Source: Tsuneonella deserti (GTDB lineage: Bacteria > Pseudomonadota > Alphaproteobacteria > Sphingomonadales > Sphingomonadaceae). Taken from it: 64,000 nucleotides of DNA. Shown in pieces: positions 46,813-56,575 of the stretch (positions are counted from its first letter, which is position 1; each line of letters opens with the position of its first letter). The position numbers and the translations under genes were made by a program. The stretch covers positions 2,181,001-2,245,000 of the forward strand of contig NZ_BMKL01000001.1 in NCBI RefSeq assembly GCF_014644315.1, given 5' to 3'. Under the pieces are notes generated by a model, which did no database searches, was not told the origin of the DNA, and saw nothing but the letters and a program-made list of their open reading frames with translations.

Positions 46813-47147
46813 CGAGAGCCGGCTGAGCCGATCCTGTCATGTGTCCGAAAACTGGATAAGTCAGGATTCGGCAGGCCTGAACGCCCCAGAAGGACGAGGT
46901 CGATACGTTCGTCCTGAATGGCGCGGCCGGGCTACGGCAGGCTGCATCTCCTTGTGCCCTCCTTCAGCGAGTAAGGGCTGAACAGGTGCGGCAGCGTGTC
47001 TTCGGGCCCGATAAATTGCCCTGCTGCTGTCGATCAGGGTGAGGCACCGAACAACGATCAGTTCCCATCCTGTCGCCACGTGAAAAATTGATGGACGGCT
47101 CTGGAGCGTTTTTTCACCTGCGCGGTTCTGCGAACAAGGAGATCGTA
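46813..47147. other. Intergenic region before the SLC13 permease, no gene supported
   Basis: A 72-codon minus-strand frame (47079-46861) starts with GTG, lacks a ribosome-binding site and has Arg/Pro/Ala noise-like composition, so I reject it. A short inverted repeat GCCCT/AGGGC is seen near 46957-46979. The permease promoter must be here but was not located. Confidence 0.45.
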
Positions 47148-48920
47148 TTGAACTATCAACAGGGTCTGGCCGTCGCTGTACTGGCCGGCACGATGGCGTT
47201 GTTCGTCTGGGGCAGATGGCGCTATGACATGGTGGCGGTCGCGGGCCTGCTGGCAGGAGTGCTCGCCGGCGTAGTCCCCACCGACGAAGCCTTTTCCGGT
47301 TTCAGCAACGACATCGTCATCATCGTAGCGAGCGCGCTGGTGGTGAGCGCCGCGGTGGCACGCTCCGGTGTCATTGAACACGCTGTGCAGGCGATCTCGC
47401 CTCGCCTCAAGGGATTCCGGTCACAGCTGTTTCTCCTGATCGCGGCCGTCGCGCTCATGAGTGCGTTCGTGAAGAACATCGGGGCGCTGGCGATAATGAT
47501 GCCGATTGCGATGCAGATGGCCAAACGGTCGGGCACATCGATTTCCTGCTATCTCATGCCGATGGCTTTTGCCTCGTTGCTCGGCGGCCTGATGACGCTC
47601 GTCGGCACCTCTCCCAACATCATTGTCTCGGGGATACGCGAAGACCTGACCGGCAAGCCTTTCCAGATGTTCGATTACGCGCCGGTGGGCGCGCTTCTGA
47701 CACTTGCAGGGCTTGCGTTTCTCGCCGTGGGCTACCGCCTGCTCCCAGGAGGCCAGAAACCGGCCGCGAGCATCGGAGAGGCTCTCAACATCAACGCCTA
47801 CGTGACGGAGGCCCGGGTCCCCGCCGGATCTGCGGCGGAAGGCAAGGACGCCGCAGAGATAGCCGCCGACGGCGAGGATGAGGTGACCGTAACCCGCGTC
47901 GTGCGCGAGGGGTCGCGTCGCGTCCGGCCCAGCGAGGCCGTTCTTGAAGAAGGCGATATCGTCCTGCTCGAAGGCGCGCCCGATGCGCTCGAGCGCACGA
48001 TCGCGAAACAGAATCTGGAGCTGGAAGGTCAGGATCGCGTCTTTGCATCAGAACCCACCGACGAGATCGGCGTGATCGAGGCTGTAATCGCCCGCGGTTC
48101 GCTTCTGGAGGGCCGCGCTGCGGGCCGTCTGGAGCTGCACAGGCGCTTCGACATCAATCTCCTGGCGGTCGGCCGGAGCGGCGCGCGCCTGACCGATCGC
48201 CTGCGCGATATCCGTCTGCGGGCGGGCGATGTCATCGTGCTGCAGGGAGTTCTCAGCAGTTTTCCCGAACGGCTGCGTGAGCTTGGAGTGCTTCCGCTGG
48301 CAGAACGCGAAGTCCGCCTGGGTAGCGCCACGCGCACCATCGTACCGGTGTCGGTGCTCGCGGTTTCGATGGTGCTCACGGCGCTGGGCGTAGTGCCTGT
48401 CGAGATCGCTTTCTTCGCCGCCGCGGCGGTCATAGTCGCCCTGGGCGCCCTGCCCTTGCGTGAAGCCTACACGGCGATCGACTGGCCGATCCTGGTCATG
48501 CTCGCAGCTCTCATTCCGCTAAGCGCATCGCTCGAGCAAACCGGCGCCACCGATCTCCTCGCGCGCCAGCTTTCGGCGTGGGCCTGGGGAATGCCGCCAG
48601 TCGGCGCGCTGGCTCTGATCATGGTGGCGGCAATGGCGGTTACTCCATTCCTGAACAATGCGGCGACCGTGCTGGTCATGGCACCCGTCGCCGCCCTGTT
48701 CGCAAAAGAGCTGGGATACAGGCCCGATCCCTTCCTGATGGCGGTGGCCGTGGGCGCCGCGTGCGACTTCCTCACCCCGATCGGCCATCAGTGCAACACG
48801 CTGGTCATGGGGCCGGGCGGCTATCGCTTCGGAGACTACTGGCGCCTCGGGCTGCCCCTTTCGCTACTCGTCGTCGGGCTGGGAGTTCCGCTGATCGCGC
48901 TTGTCTGGCCGTTGCGATAG
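47148..48920 (+). CDS. SLC13/DASS-type permease with TrkA-C domains
   Basis: The 590-residue membrane protein has two blocks of transmembrane helices (about 1-180 and 400-590) flanking a soluble insert (about 200-385) with two TrkA-C-like domains (TRVVREGSRRVRPSEAVLEEGDIVLLEG and HRRFDINLLAVGRSGARLTDRLRDIRLRAGDVIVL). Helix signatures include NNIGALAIMMPIA-like KNIGALAIMMP, LVGTSPNIIVSG and PFLNNAATVLVMAPV with TPIGHQCNTLVMGPGG. Such proteins carry sulfate, dicarboxylates or related anions with Na+. I choose TTG 47148 because AAGGAG lies six bases upstream; longer versions read through unconserved leader. Confidence 0.88.
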   Translation: MNYQQGLAVAVLAGTMALFVWGRWRYDMVAVAGLLAGVLAGVVPTDEAFSGFSNDIVIIVASALVVSAAVARSGVIEHAVQAISPRLKGFRSQLFLLIAAVALMSAFVKNIGALAIMMPIAMQMAKRSGTSISCYLMPMAFASLLGGLMTLVGTSPNIIVSGIREDLTGKPFQMFDYAPVGALLTLAGLAFLAVGYRLLPGGQKPAASIGEALNINAYVTEARVPAGSAAEGKDAAEIAADGEDEVTVTRVVREGSRRVRPSEAVLEEGDIVLLEGAPDALERTIAKQNLELEGQDRVFASEPTDEIGVIEAVIARGSLLEGRAAGRLELHRRFDINLLAVGRSGARLTDRLRDIRLRAGDVIVLQGVLSSFPERLRELGVLPLAEREVRLGSATRTIVPVSVLAVSMVLTALGVVPVEIAFFAAAAVIVALGALPLREAYTAIDWPILVMLAALIPLSASLEQTGATDLLARQLSAWAWGMPPVGALALIMVAAMAVTPFLNNAATVLVMAPVAALFAKELGYRPDPFLMAVAVGAACDFLTPIGHQCNTLVMGPGGYRFGDYWRLGLPLSLLVVGLGVPLIALVWPLR

Positions 48921-48986
48921 GCCGCCAAGGCCGGGCCGGGCCTCACAACATTCTAGCGCAAATGCTGCAGCTTATGCCGGAGCGAT

Positions 48987-49011
48987 GGAACCGCCGCCTC
49001 CGCCTGTCGCT
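48987..49011 (+). promoter_or_regulatory. Weak EcfG-like promoter candidate
   Basis: GGAAC (48987-48991), 16 bp, then CGCT (49008-49011), one mismatch from CGTT. A start near 49018 would leave a 41-base leader before the ATG at 49059. The gene's product is a small hydrophilic protein like other general-stress proteins, which is the reason for listing this otherwise weak site. Confidence 0.3.
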
Positions 49012-49058
49012 TCCATCCATGCGTCCGCATGAACGGACAGGTTCAACAAGAGGAAAGC

Positions 49059-49313
49059 ATGATGGCAGACCAGAACGGAACCCCCGGCAACGCGCCGAAC
49101 CAGTTCGCGCAGGTCGGTATGGGTGGAAGCCAGGGCGGCGGGCAGTTCGAGCAGGATGCGGGCCAGTCGGGTTCGCTACAGGATCAGCAGGGCGGCACTA
49201 CCACCACCCGCTCCGTCCCGGTCGGCGAAGAGGCCGCCCGCCGCGCCGCCCAGCAGGAACAGGGCCAGTCGCATGAGCGCCTCGCGCCGATTCAAGCGAC
49301 CACGAAAGAATGA
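49059..49313 (+). CDS. 84-residue Gly/Gln-rich hydrophilic protein
   Basis: The product starts MMADQNGTPGNAPNQFAQVG and is dominated by Gly, Gln, Ser, Thr and Ala, with no hydrophobic segment; it is probably disordered, similar to small hydrophilins made in stationary phase or osmotic stress. AAGAGGAAAGC gives a good ribosome-binding site for ATG 49059 (ATG 49062 is also possible). An upstream ATG at 49029 would add ten residues without a binding site. I do not recognise a family. A weak EcfG-like promoter lies upstream. Confidence 0.6.
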   Translation: MMADQNGTPGNAPNQFAQVGMGGSQGGGQFEQDAGQSGSLQDQQGGTTTTRSVPVGEEAARRAAQQEQGQSHERLAPIQATTKE

Positions 49314-49416
49314 GTGGCTCCGATCGCTCTCGGGACGAGCGGACCTCGGATATCTGACGATTGTTCGGCGCGGTCGTCTCGCATGAAGCAGGGACGACCG
49401 CCGCTTTGTCCGATGG

Positions 49417-49794
49417 TTAGGCTTCGGCCGCCCGGCGCCGCAGCGGGATCACTTGCGGAGGCGTCGACGGCACCGCTGTCCTCTTCGCCAGCGCCAGTTC
49501 CTCTGGCCCGAGCGGCTTTATGAAGGCAATGCCCGCGCTGCCGCGCTTTGCCCACCGCAGTCGCCCTTCGATCGGCCCGACATCCCCGAGCCAGACCTGC
49601 AGCACGTCAGACTTGGTCACCGCTGCGGTCACCCCCTTCACCCGGCAGCCGCGTTCGTCCAGGTCGAGGATCGCAATGTCCTCGCCGGCGCCCTCGCCCA
49701 CGACACAACGACCTTCGAGCGAGACGAAGTCACGATCTCCCGCGCGCGGTCCGCTGTAATGAGTGGCAAGCTTGGGTCGGTTCAATTTGGCCAT
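49417..49794 (-). CDS. PilZ domain protein
   Basis: The 125-residue protein has a beta-barrel with DIAILDLDERGCRVKG, a D-x-D-x-x-G-type version of the PilZ (D/N)-x-S-x-x-G motif, and GRLRWAKRGSAGIAFIKPL as the closing strands. The N-terminal R-x-x-x-R motif is not clear, so c-di-GMP binding is uncertain. ATG 49794 begins MAKLNRPKLATHYSGPRAGDRD. It is preceded on the same strand only by the maeB terminal region, 68 bp away. Single-domain PilZ proteins are frequent in sphingomonads, with unknown targets. Confidence 0.75.
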   Translation of the reverse strand: MAKLNRPKLATHYSGPRAGDRDFVSLEGRCVVGEGAGEDIAILDLDERGCRVKGVTAAVTKSDVLQVWLGDVGPIEGRLRWAKRGSAGIAFIKPLGPEELALAKRTAVPSTPPQVIPLRRRAAEA

Positions 49795-49862
49795 GGACCA
49801 GCGTTGCTCCGACCAGGGTTAAGGGTTCGCTTGCGGCAGCAAATATTTCCGTCTGACGCGAG

Positions 49863-52124
49863 CTAGCCGACCACCCCGGCTGCTGCGAGAACAGCCAGCG
49901 TGAGAATGTCGGGTGCAAGGGCAGTCATGGGAGCGATCTGTACCGGCTTTTCCATGCCGACCATCATCGGCCCGATCATCGTCTCTCCCGCGAGCTCACG
50001 CAGCAGCTTGGCCGACAGGTTGGCCGATTGAAGGCCCGGCATGATCAGGACGTTGGCGGGGGCCGACAGGCGGCTGAACGGATAAAGCTCCATCACTTTC
50101 GGGTTGAGCGCGGCGTCGGGCGCAAGTTCGCCTTCGTATTCGAAGTTGGGCTTCTCGGCGTCCAGGATCGCGACTGCATCGCGGATGTTGCCGAGCCATT
50201 GCCCCGGCGGATTGCCGAAGGTCGAGTATGACAGGAACGCCACTCGCGGTTCGTGGCCAAGTCGCCGTGCGACCGCCGCTGTCTCGCGCGCTATATGGGC
50301 CAATTGCTCGGCAGAAGGACGTTCGTTGATCGTGGTGTCGGCAAGGAAGACGGTCGAATTCTTGCCGATCATCAGGTGGACGCCGAAAGGAACCGCGCCC
50401 TTCTTGGCGTCGAGCACCAGGCTCACCTCGCGCATCGACTGGGCAAACGTGCGCGTGATGCCCGATATCATCGCGTCCCCATGGCCGAGGGCAACCAGCA
50501 ACGCGGCGAAGACGTTGCGTTCCTGGTTGACCAGCCGGCGCACGTCGCGCTCGGTCCGGCCCCGCCGCTGGAGCCGCTGGTAAAGGTAATCCACCATCTG
50601 CGGCACCAGCGCGCTGTCGGCCGAATTCTGGATTTCGAACCCGCCCGGATCGCTCGCGCCCAGCATGTGCAGCTTGTCGACCACCGCCTTGGTGCGGCCG
50701 ACGAGGATCGGGGTTCCGTAGCCGAAGTCGCGAAACTGGATCGCCGCCCGCAGGACCACGTCCTCCTCCGCCTCGGCGAAGACGACCCGCTTGGGGCTGG
50801 CCTTGGCGTCCTCATACACCCGGGTCAGCACGGCGGTGGTCGGGTTGAGGCGTGATTTGAGACCAAGTCTGTAGGCCGCGAAGTCCTCGATCGGCGCCTT
50901 TGCCACGCCGGTATCCATCGCCGCTTTCGCGACTGCCGAAGAGACCACTTCCATCAGCCGCGGATCGAACGGAGCCGGGATGATGTAATCGGTTCCGAAC
51001 TTGTGATTGACGCCGTAAGCGGCCGCGACTTCATCGGGCACCCGCTCGCGCGCGAGGCTGGCGATCGCATGGGCAGCGGCGATCTTCATTTCCTCGTTGA
51101 TCGCGGTCGCCTGCACGTCGAGCGCGCCGCGAAAAATGAAGGGAAACCCCAGGACGTTATTGACCTGATTGGGATGATCGGAACGTCCGGTGGCGATGAT
51201 CGCGTCCGGACGCACTGCCTTCGCGTCCTCGGGCGTGATCTCGGGGTCGGGATTGGCCATCGCGAAGATGATCGGCTTGTCGGCCATCCGCTTGACCCAT
51301 TCGGGCTTCAGCGCACCCGCGGCTGACAGGCCGAGGAACACGTCGGCGCCGACCAGGGCCTCTTCCAGCGAGCGCGCCTCCGTCTCCACCGCATGTGCGC
51401 TCTTCCACTGGTCCACCCCGTCGCGGCCGGGATAGATCGGGCCCTTGCGGTCGCAGACTATGACGTTCTCGTGCGGGACGCCCACCGACTTGATCAGCGC
51501 GGTGCATGCGAGCGCCGAGGCGCCGGCGCCGTTGACCACCATCCGCACGTCCTTGAGTTCCCGGCCGGTAAGATAGCAGGCATTGATGAGACCGGCGGTG
51601 GCGATGATCGCGGTGCCGTGCTGGTCGTCGTGCATGACCGGAATGTTCATGCGTTCGCGGAGCGCCTGCTCGATGATGAAGCACTCGGGCGCGGCGATGT
51701 CTTCGAGGTTGATGCCTCCGAAGCTGGGCTCCATCAGCGCAACCGCCTCGATGAACTTGTCGGGATCTTCGGTGGCGAGTTCGATATCGATGGCGTCGAC
51801 ATCGGCGAAGCGTTTGAAGAGCACGGCCTTGCCCTCCATCACCGGCTTCGAAGCCAGCGCCCCCAGGTTGCCCATGCCAAGGATCGCCGTGCCGTTGGAG
51901 ATCACCGCCACCAGGTTCGAGCGCGCAGTATACCTGGCCGCATTCGCCGGGTCGTCGGCAATCGCCTGCACGGGTGCGGCGACGCCGGGGGAATAGGCGA
52001 GGCTGAGGTCCCGCTGGGTTGCCATCGGCTTGCTGGCGATGATCTCGATCTTACCGGGACGGATCGTCTCATGGTAAAACAGCGCCTCGCGCGCGGTGAA
52101 GGCGGTGGGCTTCTCGTTGGCCAA
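49863..52124 (-). CDS. maeB: NADP-dependent malic enzyme with phosphotransacetylase-like domain
   Basis: Oxidative decarboxylation of malate to pyruvate. The 753-residue length and two-part layout are those of MaeB: malic enzyme (about 1-430; [62 protein letters not shown]) and a phosphate acetyltransferase-like C terminus (about 440-753; [44 protein letters not shown]), which is regulatory and usually lacks transferase activity. The start is TTG 52124 (TTG-GCC-AAC-GAG), fixed by family alignment; AAAGGG lies upstream. A very long upstream extension of the frame is antisense to mutS and spurious. Confidence 0.95.
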   Translation of the reverse strand: MANEKPTAFTAREALFYHETIRPGKIEIIASKPMATQRDLSLAYSPGVAAPVQAIADDPANAARYTARSNLVAVISNGTAILGMGNLGALASKPVMEGKAVLFKRFADVDAIDIELATEDPDKFIEAVALMEPSFGGINLEDIAAPECFIIEQALRERMNIPVMHDDQHGTAIIATAGLINACYLTGRELKDVRMVVNGAGASALACTALIKSVGVPHENVIVCDRKGPIYPGRDGVDQWKSAHAVETEARSLEEALVGADVFLGLSAAGALKPEWVKRMADKPIIFAMANPDPEITPEDAKAVRPDAIIATGRSDHPNQVNNVLGFPFIFRGALDVQATAINEEMKIAAAHAIASLARERVPDEVAAAYGVNHKFGTDYIIPAPFDPRLMEVVSSAVAKAAMDTGVAKAPIEDFAAYRLGLKSRLNPTTAVLTRVYEDAKASPKRVVFAEAEEDVVLRAAIQFRDFGYGTPILVGRTKAVVDKLHMLGASDPGGFEIQNSADSALVPQMVDYLYQRLQRRGRTERDVRRLVNQERNVFAALLVALGHGDAMISGITRTFAQSMREVSLVLDAKKGAVPFGVHLMIGKNSTVFLADTTINERPSAEQLAHIARETAAVARRLGHEPRVAFLSYSTFGNPPGQWLGNIRDAVAILDAEKPNFEYEGELAPDAALNPKVMELYPFSRLSAPANVLIMPGLQSANLSAKLLRELAGETMIGPMMVGMEKPVQIAPMTALAPDILTLAVLAAAGVVG

Positions 52125-52241
52125 TTGGCACCCTTTCTGTTCGCTTGCACGGGCGCCGTAACGGAACTCGGCGCGGTGCAACAGGGGAAAGCGGGATTGC
52201 GCGCCGTTCCGAATCACGCCGCCCCCGTCTAGGCGTCGGGC

Positions 52242-54863
52242 GTGGCCGGCAGCGCAACTCCGATGATGGCGCAATACCTCGCGCTCAAGGCGCAGGCCGA
52301 AGGCTGCCTGCTGTTCTATCGCATGGGCGATTTCTTCGAGCTGTTCTTCGATGACGCGCGGATCGCGGCTTCGGTTCTCGACATCGCGCTGACCAGCCGC
52401 GGAGAGCATGACGGGGCGCCCATCCCGATGTGCGGCGTGCCCGTCCATTCGGCCGAAGGTTACCTCGCCCGGCTTATCCGCGCAGGCCAGCGGGTCGCGA
52501 TTGCCGAGCAGGTGGAAACGCCCGAGGAGGCGAAGAAGCGCGGCGGGTCCAAGGCACTTGTGGCCCGCGACATCGTTCGCTTCGTCACCGCCGGTACCCT
52601 TACAGAGGATGCGCTGCTCGAGCCGCGCCGCGCCAATGTCCTGGCCGCAGTGTGCGAGCTTCGCGGCGTGTGCGGCATTGCCCATGTCGACATCTCAACC
52701 GGGTACATGGAACTGGAAGAATGTCCGGCGCACGATGTTACAGCCGCCCTTGCCCGGCTTGACGCGCGCGAGGTGGTCGTCCCCGAGGACTGGCTGGAAG
52801 CGCCGACGGACGCGATTGCCCGTCCCCGGGCCGGCTTTTCGAGCGATGGAGGAGGGGAGGACCTTCGCCGCATCCACGGGGTGGCCACGCTCGACGGTTT
52901 CGGGAGCTTCGGCCGGGCGATGCTCGCGGCGGCGGGCGGCCTCATCGCATATCTCGAACATGTCGGCCGCGGCACCATGCCTCTGCTCTTGCCGCCGGTG
53001 CCGCGTGAATGCGGCGATACGCTGGCGATGGATGCCGCCACTCGGTCCAGTCTCGAAATCATCGAGAGCAGCCAGGGCGGCCGGGCAGGCTCGTTGATCG
53101 ATGCGGTCGATCGCTGCGTCACCGGCGCCGGTGCGCGCCAGCTTGCCGAAGACCTCTCGGCGCCGCTGACCCGGAAGGAGCTGATCGACGAGCGCCTCGC
53201 GCTGGTTGCCTGGCTGCACGACGATGCGATCCTGCGGGGCGATATCAGAAGTGCGCTGCGAGCCTTGCCTGACATCGGCCGCGCTTTGGGACGCATAGCC
53301 GCGGGGCGCGGGAGCCCGCGCGATCTCGGGCAGGTGCGCGACGGCCTGGAACAGGCGCGGGCCCTCCGCGACCGCTTACCGGGCTCGGCGGACCGGCCAG
53401 CGTTGCTCGATCGGCTGTTGCCGGCTCTCGGCGGACACGGAGCGTTGACCGATCTCCTCGGCCGCGCGCTGGTTCCCCAGCCGCCCACCGAACGCGGCCA
53501 GGGCGGCTTCATCGCAGAAGGGTACGATGCCGCGCTGGACGATTTGCGGCGCACTTCCGGAAGCGCGCGCCGGGCGATCGCCGCTCTGGAGGCGCGCTAC
53601 CGGGTCGAAACCGGCGTTGCGGCGCTCAAGATCCGCCACAACGGCGTGCTCGGCTATTTCATCGAGGTGCCGGCCCGCCACGCCGACGCGCTCATGACGC
53701 CGGACAGCGGATTCACGCATCGTCAGACCATGGCGGGCGCAGTTCGTTTCAATTCGCTCGGCCTGCATGAAGAAGCAGGCCGCATCGCAGAGGCTGGCGG
53801 TCACGCTCTCGCGGCCGAGGAAGCGCATTTCGAGGAACTGGTCGAAGCCGTTATGGCGGCGCGCATGGCGATAGCAGCGACGGCTGCAGCACTCGCGCGC
53901 ATCGACGTTGCTGCCGGCCAGGCCGAGCGGGCGGTCGAAGGTGGCTGGACACGCCCCCGGATCGTACTTGAATCCGTGCTCCAGGTGCAGGCCGGCCGCC
54001 ATCCGGTGGTTGAGGCCGCGCTCATGGCAAATCGACGGAGCGGCGGAGCGGAGCGTTTCGTGGCAAACGACTGCATGCTGGCCGCTAACGATCGGCTGTG
54101 GCTTATCGGCGGGCCCAACATGGGCGGCAAGTCCACCTTCCTGAGGCAGAATGCGCTCATCGTGCTGCTCGCGCAGGCGGGTGGGTTCGTGCCCGCGGCA
54201 AGCGCCGTTATCGGGCTCACCGACCGCCTTTTCAGCCGGGTGGGGGCGAGCGACAACCTGGCCCGGGGGCGTTCCACCTTCATGGTCGAAATGGTGGAGA
54301 CGGCGGCGATCCTGTCGCAGGCGACCGATCGTTCCTTCGTCATCCTGGACGAGGTGGGACGGGGAACCTCGACCTACGACGGACTCGCCCTCGCCTGGGC
54401 GGTTGTCGAAGCGGTTCACGAGACTAACCGGTGCCGGTGCCTGTTCGCCACCCATTATCACGAGCTAACCCGTCTCGCCGAAAGCTGCGACGCATTGTCG
54501 CTGCACCATGTCCGGGCACGCGAATGGAAAGGGGACCTCGTCCTGTTGCACGAGCTGGCGCCCGGGCCGGCGGACCGAAGCTATGGCATCGCCGTCGCCC
54601 GTCTGGCGGGTCTTCCACCCAAGGTCATCTCCCGTGCAAAGGCAGTGCTCGACAAGCTCGAAAAGGGGCGAGCGCAGACCGGGGGGCTTGCCGCGGGCCT
54701 TGGTGACTTGCCGTTGTTCGCCGCCGCAGCGGAAGCGGAGGAAGCGCAGTGCGATATCTTGCGCGACCGGCTGCAGGCGCTTGACGTCGATGCCCTTTCA
54801 CCGCGCGAGGCGCTCGAAACGCTGTACGAACTCAAGCGCGAAGCAGGCTCAAGCGAGGCTTAA
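52242..54863 (+). CDS. mutS: DNA mismatch repair ATPase MutS
   Basis: Recognises mismatches and starts repair. The 873-residue protein has the N-terminal mismatch-binding FYRMGDFFELFFDDA (the Phe-x-Glu wedge is in this block), connector, lever and clamp regions and the ABC-type ATPase: Walker A GGPNMGGKST, signature-like STFMVEMVETAAIL, Walker B VILDEVGRGTSTYDG and ATHYHEL. The C terminus is short, without a clear tetramerisation extension beyond ALETLYELKREA. GTG 52242 gives seven residues before MMAQYLALKAQ; ATG 52263 is the alternative. It is divergent from maeB with a 117-bp gap. Confidence 0.97.
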   Translation: MAGSATPMMAQYLALKAQAEGCLLFYRMGDFFELFFDDARIAASVLDIALTSRGEHDGAPIPMCGVPVHSAEGYLARLIRAGQRVAIAEQVETPEEAKKRGGSKALVARDIVRFVTAGTLTEDALLEPRRANVLAAVCELRGVCGIAHVDISTGYMELEECPAHDVTAALARLDAREVVVPEDWLEAPTDAIARPRAGFSSDGGGEDLRRIHGVATLDGFGSFGRAMLAAAGGLIAYLEHVGRGTMPLLLPPVPRECGDTLAMDAATRSSLEIIESSQGGRAGSLIDAVDRCVTGAGARQLAEDLSAPLTRKELIDERLALVAWLHDDAILRGDIRSALRALPDIGRALGRIAAGRGSPRDLGQVRDGLEQARALRDRLPGSADRPALLDRLLPALGGHGALTDLLGRALVPQPPTERGQGGFIAEGYDAALDDLRRTSGSARRAIAALEARYRVETGVAALKIRHNGVLGYFIEVPARHADALMTPDSGFTHRQTMAGAVRFNSLGLHEEAGRIAEAGGHALAAEEAHFEELVEAVMAARMAIAATAAALARIDVAAGQAERAVEGGWTRPRIVLESVLQVQAGRHPVVEAALMANRRSGGAERFVANDCMLAANDRLWLIGGPNMGGKSTFLRQNALIVLLAQAGGFVPAASAVIGLTDRLFSRVGASDNLARGRSTFMVEMVETAAILSQATDRSFVILDEVGRGTSTYDGLALAWAVVEAVHETNRCRCLFATHYHELTRLAESCDALSLHHVRAREWKGDLVLLHELAPGPADRSYGIAVARLAGLPPKVISRAKAVLDKLEKGRAQTGGLAAGLGDLPLFAAAAEAEEAQCDILRDRLQALDVDALSPREALETLYELKREAGSSEA

Positions 54864-54886
54864 CCATTCCCGGCTATGCTTGGCCG

Positions 54887-55291
54887 ATGCGCGGATATAT
54901 GTTTCGCAATCGCTGGGCGGCCTTGCTGTTCGTGGGCCTTACGCTCGCGAGCGTGACGACGCTCATCGGCACCGGCAACGGCGATGGCGCCATCGACAAG
55001 GCTACCGACCAGATCGCCCGCCAGAAAGCGGAAGCGGACCGACTGACCGGCTCATCTCAGGCGCCGAAATTGCCTGAAGCTACTACCAGCATCGAGGCGC
55101 CCTTCGCCGCGGACGAGGACCTGATCGACCCGGCAACCGGATACGATCCCACTCCGCCCGAGGAAATGCCAGCGGTCGATCCTGGCGATCCGCAGGACAT
55201 TGCGGACCAGGTGGTCATCGTTTCCCGCGACGAGACGGGCGAGGCTGCGGCGCAAGCGCCCCAGTCTACTGCGGAACAGCCCGGGCAATAG
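54887..55291 (+). CDS. Membrane-anchored hypothetical protein
   Basis: The 134-residue protein has one N-terminal hydrophobic segment (about residues 9-28, AALLFVGLTLASVTTLIG) and an acidic Pro/Ala/Glu-rich remainder with no recognisable fold. It would be anchored in the inner membrane with the tail outside, or be secreted. It starts 23 bp after mutS on the same strand and may be cotranscribed. The gene ends 3 bp from the convergent small gene at 55295. I know of no family. Confidence 0.6.
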   Translation: MRGYMFRNRWAALLFVGLTLASVTTLIGTGNGDGAIDKATDQIARQKAEADRLTGSSQAPKLPEATTSIEAPFAADEDLIDPATGYDPTPPEEMPAVDPGDPQDIADQVVIVSRDETGEAAAQAPQSTAEQPGQ

Positions 55292-55294
55292 TCT

Positions 55295-55591
55295 TCAGGA
55301 ACCGTCGGAGGGCAGATCCGGATCGGGATTACGTTCGGCCCCGTAGAGGTCCTCGTTGTCGTCCATGTTCTCTTCGCCCTGGTAGGCGCTCATGTCGATT
55401 CTGCCCGAACTTTCCATGTCGCGCATGTGATCGACCAGATCCTGCACATCGCCGCCGCCGACTTTCACGCTCGAGGTAGGGTCTCCCTTGCGCAATGACT
55501 GTGCCTGGTCGGCGACTGTCTGCGCCTGAGCCTGCTCGTCATCCTGTTCGGAATTGTGAGCTTCGGGGGCAAGGTTGGGGTCGGTGGCCAT
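55295..55591 (-). CDS. 98-residue acidic hydrophilic protein, probable general-stress gene
   Basis: The product (MATDPNLAPEAHNSEQDDEQ at the start) is acidic, rich in Asp, Glu, Gln and Ser, without a hydrophobic core. The middle GDVQDLVDHMRDMESSGRIDMSAYQGEENMDDNEDLYG reads like a short helix plus turn. AAAGGAGA stands eight bases before ATG 55591, and an EcfG-type promoter lies 25 bp upstream, so I think it belongs to the general stress regulon. No family name is known to me, although similar short proteins are frequent in Erythrobacteraceae. Confidence 0.72.
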   Translation of the reverse strand: MATDPNLAPEAHNSEQDDEQAQAQTVADQAQSLRKGDPTSSVKVGGGDVQDLVDHMRDMESSGRIDMSAYQGEENMDDNEDLYGAERNPDPDLPSDGS

Positions 55592-55615
55592 CGAGGTGTT
55601 CTCCTTTGCCCGATC

Positions 55616-55640
55616 AACCCGCGCCGTAACGCGCCGTTCC
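55616..55640 (-). promoter_or_regulatory. EcfG-type promoter
   Basis: On the minus strand GGAAC (55640-55636) and GGTT (55619-55616) are separated by 16 bp. The GGTT form is a tolerated variant of the CGTT element. A start near 55609 would give an 18-base leader with AAAGGAGA before ATG 55591. It lies in the 56-bp gap after the hbd stop, so the small gene is not dependent on hbd transcription. Confidence 0.6.
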
Positions 55641-55647
55641 CGGGTTC

Positions 55648-56517
55648 CTATCGAGTAGGAACGGGCGCCTCGCCCGAGTAGTCGTAGAATCCCTTGCCAG
55701 TCTTTCGGCCGAGCCAGCCAGCCTCGACATAGCGCATCAGCAAGGGCGCCGGGCGGTACTTGCTGTCCCCGGTGGTGGTGTAGAGCACCCGCACGATGTC
55801 GAGGCAGGTGTCGAGCCCGATGAAGTCGGCCAGCTCCAGCGGGCCCATCGGATGGTTGAGGCCGATCCGGCAACCCTTGTCGATGTCCTCGATGCTGGCA
55901 GTGCCCTGCCCGAGCACGAAGGCCGCCTCATTGAGCATCGGTATCAGGATGCGGTTGACCACGAACCCCGGCTCGTCCTGCACTTCGACCACTTCCTTAC
56001 CGAGAGCCTTGGCCAGCGCGCGGGTGCGCGCAATCGTGTCGGGCGAGGTAGCCAGGCCCGGAATGACCTCGATCAGCCCCATCACGGGCACAGGGTTGAA
56101 GAAGTGAAGCCCGATGAACCGCGCCGGGTCGGGCGACCAGTTGGCCATGCGGGTGATCGGGATCGAGCTGGTGTTGCTGGCCATGATCGCGTCGCCGGCC
56201 AGAACTTTGCCAACCGACTGGAAGATCGCCTGCTTGATCGCCTCGTTCTCGGTGGCCGCCTCGATCACGAAGCGCGCCCCGGCCATCGGCGCCAGGTCGC
56301 CGACGGGCCGGATGCGGGCAAGCGCCGCATCCGCCTCGGCGGCTTCGATCTTGCCGCGACCGACCAGCCGGACGAGCGCCTTGTCGATATTCGCCTTGCC
56401 CCGTCCGGCCGCGGGCAGGTCGATGTCCGACAGCAGGACGTCGAACCCGTGCTGGGCGAGGGTCTGGGCGATGCCCGAACCCATCTGACCTGCGCCGATG
56501 ACCCCGATTGTCTCCAT
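55648..56517 (-). CDS. hbd: 3-hydroxybutyryl-CoA dehydrogenase
   Basis: NAD(P)-dependent oxidation or reduction of 3-hydroxyacyl-CoA. The 289-residue single-function protein has the Rossmann [13 protein letters not shown], the [10 protein letters not shown] and [15 protein letters not shown] motifs with the catalytic His, [15 protein letters not shown], and the C-terminal [18 protein letters not shown]. Length is normal for Hbd and not for FadB/FadJ fusions. It follows the cobalamin adenosyltransferase gene with a 58-bp gap. The [12 protein letters not shown] motif near the end is complete. Confidence 0.94.
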   Translation of the reverse strand: METIGVIGAGQMGSGIAQTLAQHGFDVLLSDIDLPAAGRGKANIDKALVRLVGRGKIEAAEADAALARIRPVGDLAPMAGARFVIEAATENEAIKQAIFQSVGKVLAGDAIMASNTSSIPITRMANWSPDPARFIGLHFFNPVPVMGLIEVIPGLATSPDTIARTRALAKALGKEVVEVQDEPGFVVNRILIPMLNEAAFVLGQGTASIEDIDKGCRIGLNHPMGPLELADFIGLDTCLDIVRVLYTTTGDSKYRPAPLLMRYVEAGWLGRKTGKGFYDYSGEAPVPTR

Positions 56518-56575
56518 GCCCTGTTTCCCTTCGCAACTGCAGCAAAGGCGGGTTAGCGAGAGCGGGCAGCTTTGG

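Noticed and set aside
46861..47079. 72-codon minus-strand frame before the permease
   Set aside because: GTG start without ribosome-binding site, Arg/Pro/Ala-rich noise-like composition, no family.
49863..52685. 940-codon version of maeB
   Set aside because: The first 187 codons are antisense to mutS and not malic-enzyme-like; family alignment starts at TTG 52124.
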